Positions 38,082 to 47,233 are shown, counted from the stretch's first letter. The stretch: 64,000 bases of DNA from Paenibacillus pini JCM 16418 (GCF_000576305.1 NZ_BAVZ01000005.1:204749-268748), one strand, 5' to 3'. Made by a program: numbers and translations. The notes: generated from the sequence alone by a model not told the origin.

Positions 38082-38208
38082 CTCGGGTCCTCCTCAAAGC
38101 GCTATTTTTCCAAAAATAGGTTGGCTTATATTGCTTACAATTTAATTGTAAACTAATAAACAACCATGTCAAACAGCAGGAGAGAATAAATAGCCATTGA
38201 CGTATATC

Positions 38209-38646
38209 TTAGAACAAACAGACATAAGCCTCGGCTTCATGAACAATTTTAGAAACCTCTTCTGGCGGACCAAAGGACGTTTTTCTATCTTTAATGAGGT
38301 GAAGAGCATCATAAATAAGCTGAGCTTTGGGTAAGTGGGGAAGAGTCATAGAAGCAAGTACATCTGCTTGTAGTTCAGCCTCGCCTACATATTTACGGTG
38401 GAGAAATTTCTCATACCAAGAAGCCCAATAAACCCAATCTGCTGGGCGATTAGCCTCATTTAAGAAGACTTCACTCCACGTGGAACCGTTATTCGTCTTC
38501 ATATACATGAGAACATGATAATGATCCTCATATACGCGATAGGAATTAGGCTGAGAGGGGTTCAAGTGAAGAATATACAACTCGATCCGGTGAATACATG
38601 TCAAACTTTCGGGTACTGGCTCTCGGCCTTTAGCGGACATGATCAT
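38209..38646 (-). CDS. Unknown protein under c-di-AMP riboswitch control
   Basis: 145 residues, soluble, no signal or membrane segment, rich in Trp/Tyr/His (WVYWASWYEKFLHRKY) and predicted alpha plus beta. I do not recognise a family. AAGGAGA eight bases upstream supports the ATG at 38646; MSAKG two codons later is possible. The 5' leader is a ydaO-type c-di-AMP aptamer that ends within three bases of the ribosome site, so the protein probably belongs to the potassium/osmotic or cell-wall regulon of c-di-AMP. Confidence 0.75.
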   Translation of the reverse strand: MIMSAKGREPVPESLTCIHRIELYILHLNPSQPNSYRVYEDHYHVLMYMKTNNGSTWSEVFLNEANRPADWVYWASWYEKFLHRKYVGEAELQADVLASMTLPHLPKAQLIYDALHLIKDRKTSFGPPEEVSKIVHEAEAYVCLF

Positions 38647-38665
38647 TTTAATGTTCTCCTTTGTT

Positions 38666-38812
38666 TGCTTACGAGGTTAGCTGTCGGATTCGGACTAGAG
38701 AGAAGCCCTACCCCAAACGGTTGTCCGTCTGGTGATTCACCCCGTGGTAAGTAAGAAACCGATTCGTTCTTTACCGATTGGTTCCCCCGTTTCCCTGTTC
38801 GGGAATTCAGCA
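38666..38812 (-). promoter_or_regulatory. c-di-AMP (ydaO-yuaA) riboswitch, minus strand
   Basis: Reverse complement carries all the conserved blocks: GGGGGAACCAAT, GGGGTGAATC, and the 3' block GAATCCGACAGCTAACC followed by TCGTAAGCA, closed by a TGCT/AGCA P1 stem. No terminator lies between aptamer and gene; the P1 3' strand is beside the Shine-Dalgarno, so control may be translational. Established ligand of this class is c-di-AMP, which turns genes off. Confidence 0.9.
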
Positions 38813-38842
38813 TATCATTCATTTTTTAATAAACTGGGATCA

Positions 38843-38871
38843 ATCATATAAGACAGTTTACATTTTGTAAA
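38843..38871 (-). promoter_or_regulatory. Sigma-A promoter for minus-strand riboswitch
   Basis: On the minus strand TTTACA, 17-base spacer, TATGAT, about 30 bases before the aptamer. Confidence 0.65.
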
Positions 38872-39163
38872 ATAGCTTATACATCGAGTTTTAGATGTTC
38901 CTCATCCATATATGTCAAGGGCAGTTCATTTTATCCATAAAATAAATGTTTATATCTTATTTACTCTTATTTTCTCGATTCTTCTTATCTGTTATGGAAA
39001 AGGAGACATAAGCCTTATGGGCTCTTTTTGGCGTACATCCTTGTATTTTCAAAAACGAGTGAAATAGGGAGCGACAGAGAGTGAGGAGGAGAAAAGGTAA
39101 AATGTAAGCGCTAATAACGCCTTAAATGTCCTTAAATCCGATATTATTCCATTTCATGTCAGC
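38872..39163. other. Intergenic region between divergent riboswitch promoters
   Basis: No gene seen. It contains a sequence close to a catabolite-responsive element (TGTAAGCGCTAATA, 39105-39118, one mismatch to the consensus), about 45 bases upstream of the kdp promoter; low confidence. Confidence 0.35.
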
Positions 39164-39193
39164 TTTACAGTGTGCTCCGTGCAGGTGTATGAT
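39164..39193 (+). promoter_or_regulatory. Sigma-A promoter of the kdp transcript
   Basis: TTTACA (39164-39169), 18-base spacer, TATGAT (39188-39193), about 35 bases ahead of the first plus-strand aptamer. Confidence 0.6.
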
Positions 39194-39227
39194 TCAAATC
39201 GTATTCAATACTGTTTCCATTTACTGA

Positions 39228-39412
39228 TCGCTGAATTTTCACTAGGAACGTGAAAATCGGGGGAACCAATCGTGTGCAAAGCATTGAACCGGTGTGAGAG
39301 TCGGGACGCTGCTATTGCCACAGGGGTGAATCTCAGACCGGGGCCATAAAACCGCCGGCTGAGTAGAGCGACTCTCACCGCTCGAATCCGTCAGCTAACC
39401 TCGTAAGCGTAG
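39228..39412 (+). promoter_or_regulatory. c-di-AMP riboswitch 1 of kdp operon
   Basis: GGGGGAACCAAT at 39259, GGGGTGAATC at 39323, CGACTCTCAC, then CAGCTAACCTCGTAAGCG at 39392-39409 closing with CGCT at 39229. It is longer than copy 2 because of an extended arm (GACCGGGGCCATAAAACCGCCGGCTG region). Its own terminator follows 45 bases later. Confidence 0.93.
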
Positions 39413-39455
39413 ATTGAGAGAGGAATGATGAAACTTGTGATCGAGTAACTTCGGG

Positions 39456-39486
39456 CCACAGGGGTTCAAATGACCTCTGTGGTTTT
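39456..39486 (+). terminator. Riboswitch 1 terminator
   Basis: CCACAGGGGTT pairs with GACCTCTGTGG around a short loop, then TTTTAT. Forms the off-state expression platform of riboswitch 1. Confidence 0.85.
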
Positions 39487-39530
39487 ATATTGCCAAAAAT
39501 GCTTAAAACTAATTTTTAGATGTCTAATAT

Positions 39531-39673
39531 CGCTTAATTCTGGCTTAATGCCAGGAGCGGGGGAACCAATCGCGGAACATTCGTATGAATGCCGCTGGGG
39601 TGAATCTTTTCAGCTAATAACTGGAAGGATGGGCGACTCTCACGCCCTAATCCGACAGCTAACCTCGTAAGCG
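39531..39673 (+). promoter_or_regulatory. c-di-AMP riboswitch 2 of kdp operon
   Basis: Second complete aptamer: P1 CGCTTA/TAAGCG (39531 and 39668), GGGGGAACCAAT at 39559, GGGGTGAATC at 39597, GCGACTCTCAC, and the block ending GACAGCTAACCTCGTAAGCG. Confidence 0.93.
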
Positions 39674-39737
39674 TATAGGGAGAGGCAACATTTGTCGTGA
39701 GCCATATTGATGACGGCTAGTTTCGTCATGAATGATA

Positions 39738-39776
39738 GAAGCCGCGGGAGAGGTCCTCTTTTCCTGCGGCTTCTTT
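39738..39776 (+). terminator. Riboswitch 2 terminator
   Basis: GAAGCCGCGGGAGAGG pairs with CCTCTTTTCCTGCGGCTTC, then T residues, 46 bases upstream of the first gene. Second off switch in series. Confidence 0.85.
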
Positions 39777-39821
39777 GTGTTCTCAATCATTGCCACTGGG
39801 AGATTAAGATGGAGGAACAAG

Positions 39822-40214
39822 ATGGAGCACGAAGTAATTATCGTTACTGCGCCAAATGAAGCGGGACGAAAATTCATCAAGCTATTAATGTATTTAAAAC
39901 GGCCTTTTGCCGTGCTAACAAATAATGTTCAAGAAGAACGCGAATTGTTGAAGATGGGCGTGGAACGGGTTATTCGTCTGAACACGAATTATACGGATGA
40001 GTGGGTTGTTCCCGAACTTGAGGTCGGTAAAATATTTCTGTTTGAGAATAGTCTCAACTTAACCTGCCGCTACCTCCAAATTTGTCGTCCATGGACTTCT
40101 TATCCGGTGTACGTTATCTCCCAAAGAGGAAGTTCACCTGGCATTTACCGAGGCCTTGGAGCAAATCATATTATCTATACACTAAACGGCGAGGTCGGAT
40201 TCTTGCTGAAATAG
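39822..40214 (+). CDS. Unknown protein at head of kdp operon
   Basis: 130 residues, soluble, alternating beta/alpha pattern starting EVIIVTAPNEAGRKFIKLL and KRPFAVLTNNVQEERELLKMGVERVI. This resembles a Rossmann-like or TrkA-type nucleotide fold, but without a clear GxGxxG motif. GGAGG six bases upstream fixes the ATG at 39822. Being between the riboswitches and kdpF, it is probably a regulator or assembly factor of the Kdp pump; this is inference from position only. Confidence 0.7.
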   Translation: MEHEVIIVTAPNEAGRKFIKLLMYLKRPFAVLTNNVQEERELLKMGVERVIRLNTNYTDEWVVPELEVGKIFLFENSLNLTCRYLQICRPWTSYPVYVISQRGSSPGIYRGLGANHIIYTLNGEVGFLLK

Positions 40215-40251
40215 CAAACTTACTTGTGCAAATAAAGGGGAGATTTGAACC

Positions 40252-40359
40252 ATGATGGATTTATTGATGATTGTGACACTTGCGGGTGCTTTCGGTGTCT
40301 TTCTATTATTCCTGATGTGGTGCGGCAATGTAGTGGATGGAGGAGGGGAAGACAAGTGA
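40252..40359 (+). CDS. 35-residue single-pass membrane microprotein in kdp operon
   Basis: MMDLLMIVTLAGAFGVFLL... forms one membrane helix (residues 3-23) followed by an acidic tail ending GGGEDK. AAAGGGGAGA lies upstream. Its stop overlaps the kdpF GTG by four bases and its 3' end holds kdpF's GGAGGAGGGG site, so it is translated with kdpF. Possibly a second small Kdp accessory subunit. Confidence 0.65.
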   Translation: MMDLLMIVTLAGAFGVFLLFLMWCGNVVDGGGEDK

Positions 40360-40433
40360 TCGTAGTTTCGATACTCCTACTGCTGGTATTTGTCTACTTG
40401 ATTTATGCTCTAATTCATCCGGAGAAATTCTAG
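40356..40433 (+). CDS. kdpF: Potassium-transporting ATPase KdpF subunit
   Basis: 25-residue membrane peptide (MIVVSILLLLVFVYLIYALI then HPEKF), matching KdpF, which stabilises the KdpFABC complex. GTG start within the preceding stop region; GGAGGAGGGG eight bases upstream. Very short and read in a frame easily confused with a longer spurious one. Confidence 0.85.
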   Translation: MIVVSILLLLVFVYLIYALIHPEKF

Positions 40434-40475
40434 AAATCTAAATATAGAACTCACTCTTTAGAGGAGGAAGCGAAA

Positions 40476-42155
40476 TTGGAAATCCTGCAAATGATTATTG
40501 TTATTGCTGTGCTTCTACTACTCGTTAAGCCAGTAGGTACGTATTTATTCCATATATTCTCGAATGAACCTAACCGAACGGACCGGGTATTTGGAAAAAT
40601 AGAAAATGTGTTTTATAAAATCATAGGTCTTAAAAATCGCTCCAGCATGGGCTGGAAAAAATATGTATTTAGCATGATCATCACCAACATTGTTTTGGTA
40701 GCAGTCAGCTATATCATATTAAGACTGATGGGCGGACTTCCAGGGAATCCAAATAAAATTGGCAACATGGAAGCAACCTTATCATTTAACACCGTTATCA
40801 GTTTCATGACGAATACTAACCTCCAGCATTACAGCGGAGAGAGCGGGATGTCCTATTTCGGACAAATGGCCGTCATTACGATGATGATGTTTACCTCCGC
40901 CGCTTCTGGACTTGTGGTCGCCATTGCCTTTATCCGCGGGATTACACGTAGAGGTGAGGGTCTAGGTAACTTCTTCGAAGATTTCATTAAAGCTCATGTT
41001 CGTCTATATTTACCTATCGCTGTTCTGGTTACCTTAGTATTGGTTGGTCTTCAAGTGCCACAGACCCTTTCACCTACAGCTGTTGTTCATTCTTTGAGTG
41101 GAGTGGAGCAGCAGATTCCAATGGGGCCTATCGCTTCATTAGAATCGATTAAACACTTAGGTACTAATGGTGGTGGATTCTTTGGGGTCAACTCAGCGCA
41201 TCCATTCGAGAACCCAAGACCGATTACGAACGTTATTGAAATTCTAAGCATGTGGACGATATCCGCTGCATTGCCTTACACTTTTGGATTATTTGCTCGT
41301 AATAAGAAGCAAGGCTGGATTATTTTTACGGCGATGATGACTCTATTTATTGCTTTCTTATGCTTAACTTATTTCTCAGAGAAAGCGGGAAATCCAGTTA
41401 TTAATCAACTGGGTATGGACAGCTCAATTGGAAGCATGGAAGGTAAAGAGGTGCGGTTTGGGGTAGCACAGTCTGCGCTATTTACGACGGTAACCACGGC
41501 GGCAACCACCGGTTCTGTTGATAATATGCATGATACGCTGACGCCACTTGGTGGTTTAGCTCCACTTGCTGAAATGATGCTTAACGTCGTATTCGGTGGT
41601 AAGGGTGTGGGCTTCGTCAACATGATGATGTACGCCATTCTCGGTGTGTTTATATGTGGACTGATGGTTGGTCGTACACCAGAATTTCTAGGCCGGAAAA
41701 TTGAAGGCAGAGAGATGAAGCTTATTGCGATAGCAATCCTTGCTCATCCATTCATTATCTTGGTGCCAACGGCAATTTCGTTTATGACGCATCTCGGAAC
41801 GGATGCCTTAACTAATCCTACGTATCACGGCCTGAGTCAGTCGCTCTATGAGTATACCTCATCGGCAGCTAATAATGGATCTGGTTTCGAGGGATTGGCC
41901 GACAATACAACGTTCTGGAACGTCTCGACCGGACTTGTTATGCTGTTCGGACGCTATATTTCCATTATAGCGCTAATGGGTGTTGCTGGATCGCTAGCCA
42001 GTAAGAAGCTGGTTCCTGAAACGATTGGTACATTCCGTACAGATAATAAACTATTTGCGGGTATTTTGATCGGAACGGTTCTCCTGATTGGAGCCCTGAC
42101 GTTCTTGCCTGTTATCGTATTGGGCCCGGTAGCGGAATTTTTGACACTTAAATAA
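40476..42155 (+). CDS. kdpA: Potassium-transporting ATPase KdpA subunit
   Basis: Potassium channel-like subunit of 559 residues with about ten membrane helices and selectivity-filter-like loops (FMTNTNLQHYSGE, TNGGGFFGVNSAHPFENP). TTG start behind GAGGAGGA. Works with KdpB, KdpC and KdpF in high-affinity K+ uptake. No kdpDE sensor genes are in the window; the riboswitches appear to take over control. Confidence 0.96.
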   Translation: MEILQMIIVIAVLLLLVKPVGTYLFHIFSNEPNRTDRVFGKIENVFYKIIGLKNRSSMGWKKYVFSMIITNIVLVAVSYIILRLMGGLPGNPNKIGNMEATLSFNTVISFMTNTNLQHYSGESGMSYFGQMAVITMMMFTSAASGLVVAIAFIRGITRRGEGLGNFFEDFIKAHVRLYLPIAVLVTLVLVGLQVPQTLSPTAVVHSLSGVEQQIPMGPIASLESIKHLGTNGGGFFGVNSAHPFENPRPITNVIEILSMWTISAALPYTFGLFARNKKQGWIIFTAMMTLFIAFLCLTYFSEKAGNPVINQLGMDSSIGSMEGKEVRFGVAQSALFTTVTTAATTGSVDNMHDTLTPLGGLAPLAEMMLNVVFGGKGVGFVNMMMYAILGVFICGLMVGRTPEFLGRKIEGREMKLIAIAILAHPFIILVPTAISFMTHLGTDALTNPTYHGLSQSLYEYTSSAANNGSGFEGLADNTTFWNVSTGLVMLFGRYISIIALMGVAGSLASKKLVPETIGTFRTDNKLFAGILIGTVLLIGALTFLPVIVLGPVAEFLTLK

Positions 42156-42173
42156 AGAAGGGAAAGCAAATTT

Positions 42174-44204
42174 ATGAGCGAACAACGTAAGAGTATGCTC
42201 ACTGGCAATATCGTGAAGCATGCGATTAAAGATAGCTTTATTAAACTAAATCCGATGGTCATGATGAAAAATCCGGTCATGTTCATAGTCGAACTAGGAA
42301 CCTTCGTCGTATTTCTAATGGTGCTATTCCCTTCTTACTTTAACATTAGTGGTCGATTAGGCTTTAACCTCTGTGTATTCCTAATCCTGCTGTTTACGGT
42401 GCTCTTCGCAAATTTTGCGGAGGCACTGGCAGAAGGACGCGGCAAAGCTCAAGCTGACTCACTTAAGAAGAGTAAGAAAGAGACGACTGCTAACAAGCTA
42501 GTTGGCACAGAAATCAAAGTCGTAAGCTCCACAGAACTTCGTAAGGGCGATATCGTCATGGTATCGCAGGGCGAAATGATTCCCGGTGACGGTGAAGTCG
42601 TAGAAGGGCTTGCTTCTGTTGACGAGTCAGCGATTACAGGTGAATCGGCACCGGTTATTAAAGAAGCTGGCGGCGACTTTAGTTCTGTTACAGGGGGTAC
42701 GCGTGTCGTTAGTGACCAGATTAAAATGGTCATTACAAGCGATCCAGGAGAATCTTTTATCGACCGCATGATTTCTCTAGTTGAAGGTGCGCAGCGTCAA
42801 AAAACGCCTAATGAAATTGCGCTGAACACGCTTCTAACGACACTAACGCTAATATTCTTGATCGTGGTCGTTACACTGGCTCCAATTGCTAAGTATTTGG
42901 GTGTCGAATTGGATATACCTGTGCTGATTTCCTTGCTTGTATGTCTGATTCCTACAACCATTGGTGGCCTACTATCTGCCATTGGTATTGCGGGGATGGA
43001 CCGAGTGACCCAGTTTAACGTGCTGGCGATGTCAGGTAAAGCAGTTGAAGCTTCAGGTGATATCAACACGATGATTCTGGATAAAACCGGTACGATTACA
43101 TTCGGTAACCGGATGGCAAGTCAATTTATTCCCGTGGGAAATGAAACACTTGCGGACACCTCTTACTGGGCTGCTGTAAGTTCCCTTAAGGATGAGACTC
43201 CGGAAGGACGCTCCGTCTTAGAACTGATGAAGAAACAGTCTTTAGGATACGAAACGAGCATTGCAGAAGGTGGAGAATTCATCGAATTTAAAGCAGAAAC
43301 TCGCATGAGTGGTATTGATTTACAAGATGGACGCCTTGTGCGTAAAGGTGCTGTGGATGCTGTTCGCCAATGGGTTCTTGGTAAAGGCGGTACGGTGCCG
43401 GCAAATCTTGAAATAGAATCCAATAAAATAGCCTCCGAAGGCGGTACACCGCTGGCAGTCGCTGTGGATAACCGAATCTTTGGATTAATTCATTTAAAAG
43501 ACACCGTTAAGCCGGGGATGAAAGAACGTTTCGAACAGCTTCGTCAAATGGGTATTAAGACGATTATGTGTACAGGAGATAACCCACTTACGGCTGCAAC
43601 CATTGCACGTGAAGCGGGCGTTGATGATTTCATTGCAGAGAGTAAGCCTGAAGATAAAATAGCCGTTATCCGTCGTGAACAAGCCGAAGGTAAACTGGTT
43701 GCAATGACTGGAGACGGTACGAATGATGCTCCTGCTCTAGCTCAAGCAGATGTGGGTCTGGCTATGAACAGTGGTACTATAGCGGCGAAGGAAGCCGCAA
43801 ACATGGTCGATCTAGATTCAGATCCTTCGAAGATCATTGAAGTGGTAGCCATTGGTAAGCAGCTTCTGATGACTCGCGGTGCACTAACCACATTCAGTAT
43901 TGCAAATGACGTAGCTAAGTATTTTGCGATTATACCGGCCATGTTCATGGTTGCCATTCCTGAAATGAATGTCCTAAACATCATGTCACTAGGATCACCG
44001 TTGTCCGCCATTTTGAGTGCACTAATTTTTAACGCTGTGATTATCCCGCTGCTTATTCCGCTGGCTATGAAGGGTGTTAAATACAAACCGATGAGTTCGG
44101 CTCGGCTACTTAGTCGTAACTTGTTAATTTATGGTCTCGGCGGTGTCATTGCACCTTTCATTGGTATTAAGTTAATCGATCTTATCGTTCATATTTGGAT
44201 TTAA
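42174..44204 (+). CDS. kdpB: Potassium-transporting ATPase KdpB subunit
   Basis: P-type ATPase of 676 residues: phosphorylated Asp303 in LDKTGTIT, actuator TGES, hinge [12 protein letters not shown], seven membrane helices. Hydrolyses ATP to drive K+ import through KdpA. Confidence 0.97.
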   Translation: MSEQRKSMLTGNIVKHAIKDSFIKLNPMVMMKNPVMFIVELGTFVVFLMVLFPSYFNISGRLGFNLCVFLILLFTVLFANFAEALAEGRGKAQADSLKKSKKETTANKLVGTEIKVVSSTELRKGDIVMVSQGEMIPGDGEVVEGLASVDESAITGESAPVIKEAGGDFSSVTGGTRVVSDQIKMVITSDPGESFIDRMISLVEGAQRQKTPNEIALNTLLTTLTLIFLIVVVTLAPIAKYLGVELDIPVLISLLVCLIPTTIGGLLSAIGIAGMDRVTQFNVLAMSGKAVEASGDINTMILDKTGTITFGNRMASQFIPVGNETLADTSYWAAVSSLKDETPEGRSVLELMKKQSLGYETSIAEGGEFIEFKAETRMSGIDLQDGRLVRKGAVDAVRQWVLGKGGTVPANLEIESNKIASEGGTPLAVAVDNRIFGLIHLKDTVKPGMKERFEQLRQMGIKTIMCTGDNPLTAATIAREAGVDDFIAESKPEDKIAVIRREQAEGKLVAMTGDGTNDAPALAQADVGLAMNSGTIAAKEAANMVDLDSDPSKIIEVVAIGKQLLMTRGALTTFSIANDVAKYFAIIPAMFMVAIPEMNVLNIMSLGSPLSAILSALIFNAVIIPLLIPLAMKGVKYKPMSSARLLSRNLLIYGLGGVIAPFIGIKLIDLIVHIWI

Positions 44205-44229
44205 ATTTAGCTGAAATGATAAAGAGAAA

Positions 44230-44272
44230 ATAGAGATATGAAATAGAGATTATAGAGATATGAAATAGAGAT
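44230..44272 (+). repeat. Two-copy 21-bp tandem repeat between kdpB and kdpC
   Basis: The 21-base unit ATAGAGATATGAAATAGAGA+T occurs at 44230-44250 and 44252-44272 (22-base period). It is purine-rich and just upstream of the kdpC ribosome site. Confidence 0.8.
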
Positions 44273-44293
44273 GATGAAAAAGGATGAGATACA

Positions 44294-44899
44294 ATGAAAA
44301 CATCGGTGGTATCGAATGAACAATCGAATGGTTCCATATGGGCAGTAGCCTTGCGCTCAAGCCTGCTGCTTATCGTGGTATGCGGTATCGTATACCCGCT
44401 TGTAAGTACTGGATTAGCCCAGCTAATCTTTCCAAGCCAAGCCAATGGGAGTATGGTCAAGGATAGCTCCGGTAACGTAGTAGGCTCAGAGCTCATCGGA
44501 CAATCTTTTAAGGACCCTTCTTTCTTTCAAGGCCGTGTATCGAGCATTGATAATGATGCTGCTGGGTCAGGTTCAAATAACTATGCACCATCGAACCCGG
44601 AACTACTCAAGCGCGTACAAGAATCTGTAGCACAATGGAAAAAGGAGAATCCAGAAGTACCCTTTAGTCAGGTTCCAGTAGATTTGATTACCAACTCAGG
44701 ATCTGGTTTAGATCCTCATATTTCACCAGCGTCTGCGCTTGCACAGGTATCGCGTATCAGCGCGTTACGTACCATTTCCCAAGATCAGTTGAAAGCACTA
44801 GTAACAAAATATACGGAAGGCCGTGACTTAGGTGTATTTGGTGAAGAGAGAGTTAATGTGCTTAAACTAAACCTTGCTCTGACGGAGCTGAGTAAATAA
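44294..44899 (+). CDS. kdpC: Potassium-transporting ATPase KdpC subunit
   Basis: 201 residues: one N-terminal membrane helix, then an extracytoplasmic domain with SELIGQSF and ISPASALAQV family motifs. Stabilises the KdpA-KdpB complex. Separated from kdpB by 89 bases holding the tandem repeat. Confidence 0.95.
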   Translation: MKTSVVSNEQSNGSIWAVALRSSLLLIVVCGIVYPLVSTGLAQLIFPSQANGSMVKDSSGNVVGSELIGQSFKDPSFFQGRVSSIDNDAAGSGSNNYAPSNPELLKRVQESVAQWKKENPEVPFSQVPVDLITNSGSGLDPHISPASALAQVSRISALRTISQDQLKALVTKYTEGRDLGVFGEERVNVLKLNLALTELSK

Positions 44900-44914
44900 G
44901 ATCGACTAATGTTA

Positions 44915-44960
44915 AAAAGCCTTGAAACTCATGAACATGATGAGTTTCAAGGCTTTTCTA
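44915..44960. terminator. Terminator between kdpC and mntH
   Basis: Perfect 18-bp stem AAAAGCCTTGAAACTCAT (44915-44932) with its complement at 44940-44957, loop of seven, T-rich on both strands. Serves both convergent genes. Confidence 0.92.
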
Positions 44961-44991
44961 TTTATACGGGATGATGATTCAACGTTAACGC

Positions 44992-46341
44992 CTAAGCTCT
45001 GATCGTCTGAATAATCAGGAATACATTTAGAATAACGATGACGACAGTCACGAACCAAGCAAGTATTTTGACCCATAATGGATTTACGAATTTCCCCATA
45101 ATTTTCTTATCACTTGTGAACTTAACGAGAGGGATCACAGCAAATGGAAGCTGTAAGGAAAGAATAACTTGGCTGAAAATAAGCAATTTCTCCGTACCGC
45201 TCTCTCCAGCAATTGCTGTTACAATGACGGCTGGAATAATCGCAATTAGACGAGTAACTAAACGGCGTAACCAAGAAGGAAGGCGAATATCCATGAATCC
45301 TTCCATAACGATTTGTCCAGCAAGAGTACCCGTCAGTGTTGAACTTTGACCAGAAGCAAGCAGCGCCACACCAAACATGATACTAGCTAGTGCTGTTCCG
45401 AGCAGGGGAGTCAACAAATGATATGCATCACTGATTTCAGCTACGGATGTCATACCTGCTTTGTGGAAGGTAGCTGCCGAGACGATGAGAATAGCCGAAT
45501 TAATAAATAAAGCGATGGTTAGGGCAATGCTGGAGTCCCAAGTAGCGAACTTGATGGCTTCCTTTTTCCCTTTAAACGTATTCTCATAATTTCGAGTCTG
45601 GATAATAGATGAATGCAGATACAAGTTATGAGGCATAACGGTTGCACCGAGAATCGCGATTGCAATATATAATTTCTGTTGGTTCTGGAACAAATCTGCT
45701 GTTGGGATAAATCCCGAAAACACGCCACCTACATCGGGTTTTGCTAGAAATAAATCAATGGTAAAGCAGAGGCCAATCGTAGCGACCAAGACCATAATTA
45801 GTATCTCAATGGTGCGAAAGCCCTTCTTTTGCAAAAGAAGAACGAGCAGTACATCTACAGCAGTGATGAGTACTCCATACAAAATAGGAATACCGAATAA
45901 CAGCTTCAAAGCAATGGCTGAACCGATAACTTCGGCTAGATCACAGGCGGCAATAGCGAGTTCACAGAGAATCCAAAGTCCGATGCTGACGGGTCTACTG
46001 TATTGGTTGCGGCATGCTTGGGCCAGATCGTGACCCGTTACGATGCCAAGCTTGCTAGATAAGGATTGAAGTAATACGGCCATTAAATTGGAGATAAGAA
46101 TAACGGCAAGCAGGGAGTAACCAAACTGGGAACCACCTACAATATCAGTTGCCCAGTTGCCTGGGTCCATGTAGCCAATAGCTATTAAATATCCGGGGCC
46201 AATAAAAGCGAGAAATTTTCGAAATGTAGAACCATGGGTAGGCACCTTCATTGAACGATTAAGTTCGGATAAAGAGCTACGCTCCTCCGGTTTATTCCGC
46301 GACTTCCTCTCGTTAGGCTGCACAATGCCGGAGTTCTTCAT
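44992..46341 (-). CDS. mntH: NRAMP-family divalent metal (Mn2+) transporter
   Basis: 449 residues, about eleven membrane helices. Metal-site motif DPGNWATD in helix 1 and MPHNLYLHS in helix 6 are the NRAMP signatures. AAGGTG nine bases before the ATG at 46341 decides the start; a longer frame from 46389 lacks a site. Imports manganese by proton symport. Likely MntR-regulated in Bacillota, though no clear MntR box was found. Confidence 0.92.
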   Translation of the reverse strand: MKNSGIVQPNERKSRNKPEERSSLSELNRSMKVPTHGSTFRKFLAFIGPGYLIAIGYMDPGNWATDIVGGSQFGYSLLAVILISNLMAVLLQSLSSKLGIVTGHDLAQACRNQYSRPVSIGLWILCELAIAACDLAEVIGSAIALKLLFGIPILYGVLITAVDVLLVLLLQKKGFRTIEILIMVLVATIGLCFTIDLFLAKPDVGGVFSGFIPTADLFQNQQKLYIAIAILGATVMPHNLYLHSSIIQTRNYENTFKGKKEAIKFATWDSSIALTIALFINSAILIVSAATFHKAGMTSVAEISDAYHLLTPLLGTALASIMFGVALLASGQSSTLTGTLAGQIVMEGFMDIRLPSWLRRLVTRLIAIIPAVIVTAIAGESGTEKLLIFSQVILSLQLPFAVIPLVKFTSDKKIMGKFVNPLWVKILAWFVTVVIVILNVFLIIQTIRA

Positions 46342-46397
46342 ATAATCACGCACCTTACTATAATTTAATCTTGAAATATAAATGATCAAGTAGTCAG

Positions 46398-46415
46398 TTT
46401 TAGGATGTTCTAAAA
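46398..46415. promoter_or_regulatory. Palindrome upstream of mntH
   Basis: TTTTAG and CTAAAA separated by six bases, 57 bases upstream of mntH. Possible operator; the binding protein is unknown. Confidence 0.25.
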
Positions 46416-46434
46416 GCTTTTCATTTAATATACA

Positions 46435-46448
46435 TTGTACTCGTACAA
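46435..46448. promoter_or_regulatory. Palindrome TTGTAC-TC-GTACAA in mntH/ohrA gap
   Basis: A 14-base inverted repeat midway between the divergent mntH and ohrA genes; a related half-site recurs at 46481-46487. Confidence 0.3.
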
Positions 46449-46481
46449 ATATGTTTGTCTAGGGAAACTTTTATGTAAGAG

Positions 46482-46497
46482 TACAATTTTTTTTGTA
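46482..46497. promoter_or_regulatory. OhrR-like inverted repeat
   Basis: TACAA and TTGTA flank a six-T spacer. B. subtilis OhrR binds a similar TACAATT/AATTGTA site, so control of ohrA by an OhrR elsewhere in the genome is plausible. Confidence 0.35.
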
Positions 46498-46616
46498 ACA
46501 CGCAATATTAACCACCGTATTCTTTTGTAAATCATCATTTCTGTACATCGTAGTTTCAAAAGAAGAAAACAGCTTTAATAAATAAAGATTGAGTTATTCT
46601 CAGGAAAAAGGAGACG

Positions 46617-47042
46617 ATGGAAATGAAAGCTCTTTACACAGCAACAACGACAGTTCATGGTGGACGTGAAGGTTCAGTTACATCTTCTGATGGTGTCCTG
46701 AAGCATGATCTCAGTATGCCAAAAGAATTAGGTGGCCCAGGAGGTAACGGAACCAATCCGGAGCAGCTGTTTGCGGCGGGATATGGTGCCTGTTATGAAA
46801 GTGCCTTGGCTAATATTGCACGTAAAGAAGGCGTCAACTTAGGTAATGTTGAGGTTACTTCTAATGTAATGATTGGTAAAGATGAGCAAGATGGTGGATT
46901 CCGTCTAGCTGTTAAATTGGATATAAAAATCGAAGGAATCGAGCGTAGTCAAGCTGAGGATTTAGCTAAGAAAGCTCATGATTTCTGTCCGTATTCTAAA
47001 GCGACAAGAGGAAATATTGATGTCGAACTCAATGTAGTATAG
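46617..47042 (+). CDS. ohrA: Organic hydroperoxide resistance protein
   Basis: OsmC/Ohr-fold thiol peroxidase of 141 residues. Reactive Cys59 in GYGACYES and resolving Cys124 in HDFCPYSKAT. Reduces organic hydroperoxides using lipoylated proteins or other thiols. AAAAGGAGA precedes the start; a terminator follows. Confidence 0.93.
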   Translation: MEMKALYTATTTVHGGREGSVTSSDGVLKHDLSMPKELGGPGGNGTNPEQLFAAGYGACYESALANIARKEGVNLGNVEVTSNVMIGKDEQDGGFRLAVKLDIKIEGIERSQAEDLAKKAHDFCPYSKATRGNIDVELNVV

Positions 47043-47077
47043 AAGTTATAGACTCTGTTTTACGGATTTATAATTTC

Positions 47078-47117
47078 AAAGCGCCGGTGTAGGCCATACA
47101 AGCCTGCGCCGGCTTTT
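47078..47117 (+). terminator. Terminator after ohrA
   Basis: AAAGCGCCGGTGTAGGC pairs with GCCTGCGCCGGCTTT with minor bulges, then T residues. Confidence 0.85.
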
Positions 47118-47233
47118 TACATACAGCTGGTTAAAGGTACACTTATCTTACACATCATTCGTTATGACTTCATATATAGAATAGCTGTAACTTTAAACCT
47201 AGCAAGGCTTAATTAGCTTAGGGGGTATAAGAG

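Noticed and set aside
40245..40433. A 62-codon frame across the kdp leader genes
   Set aside because: It reads through the microprotein out of frame and ends in frame with kdpF; only the last 25 codons from the GTG at 40356 are real.
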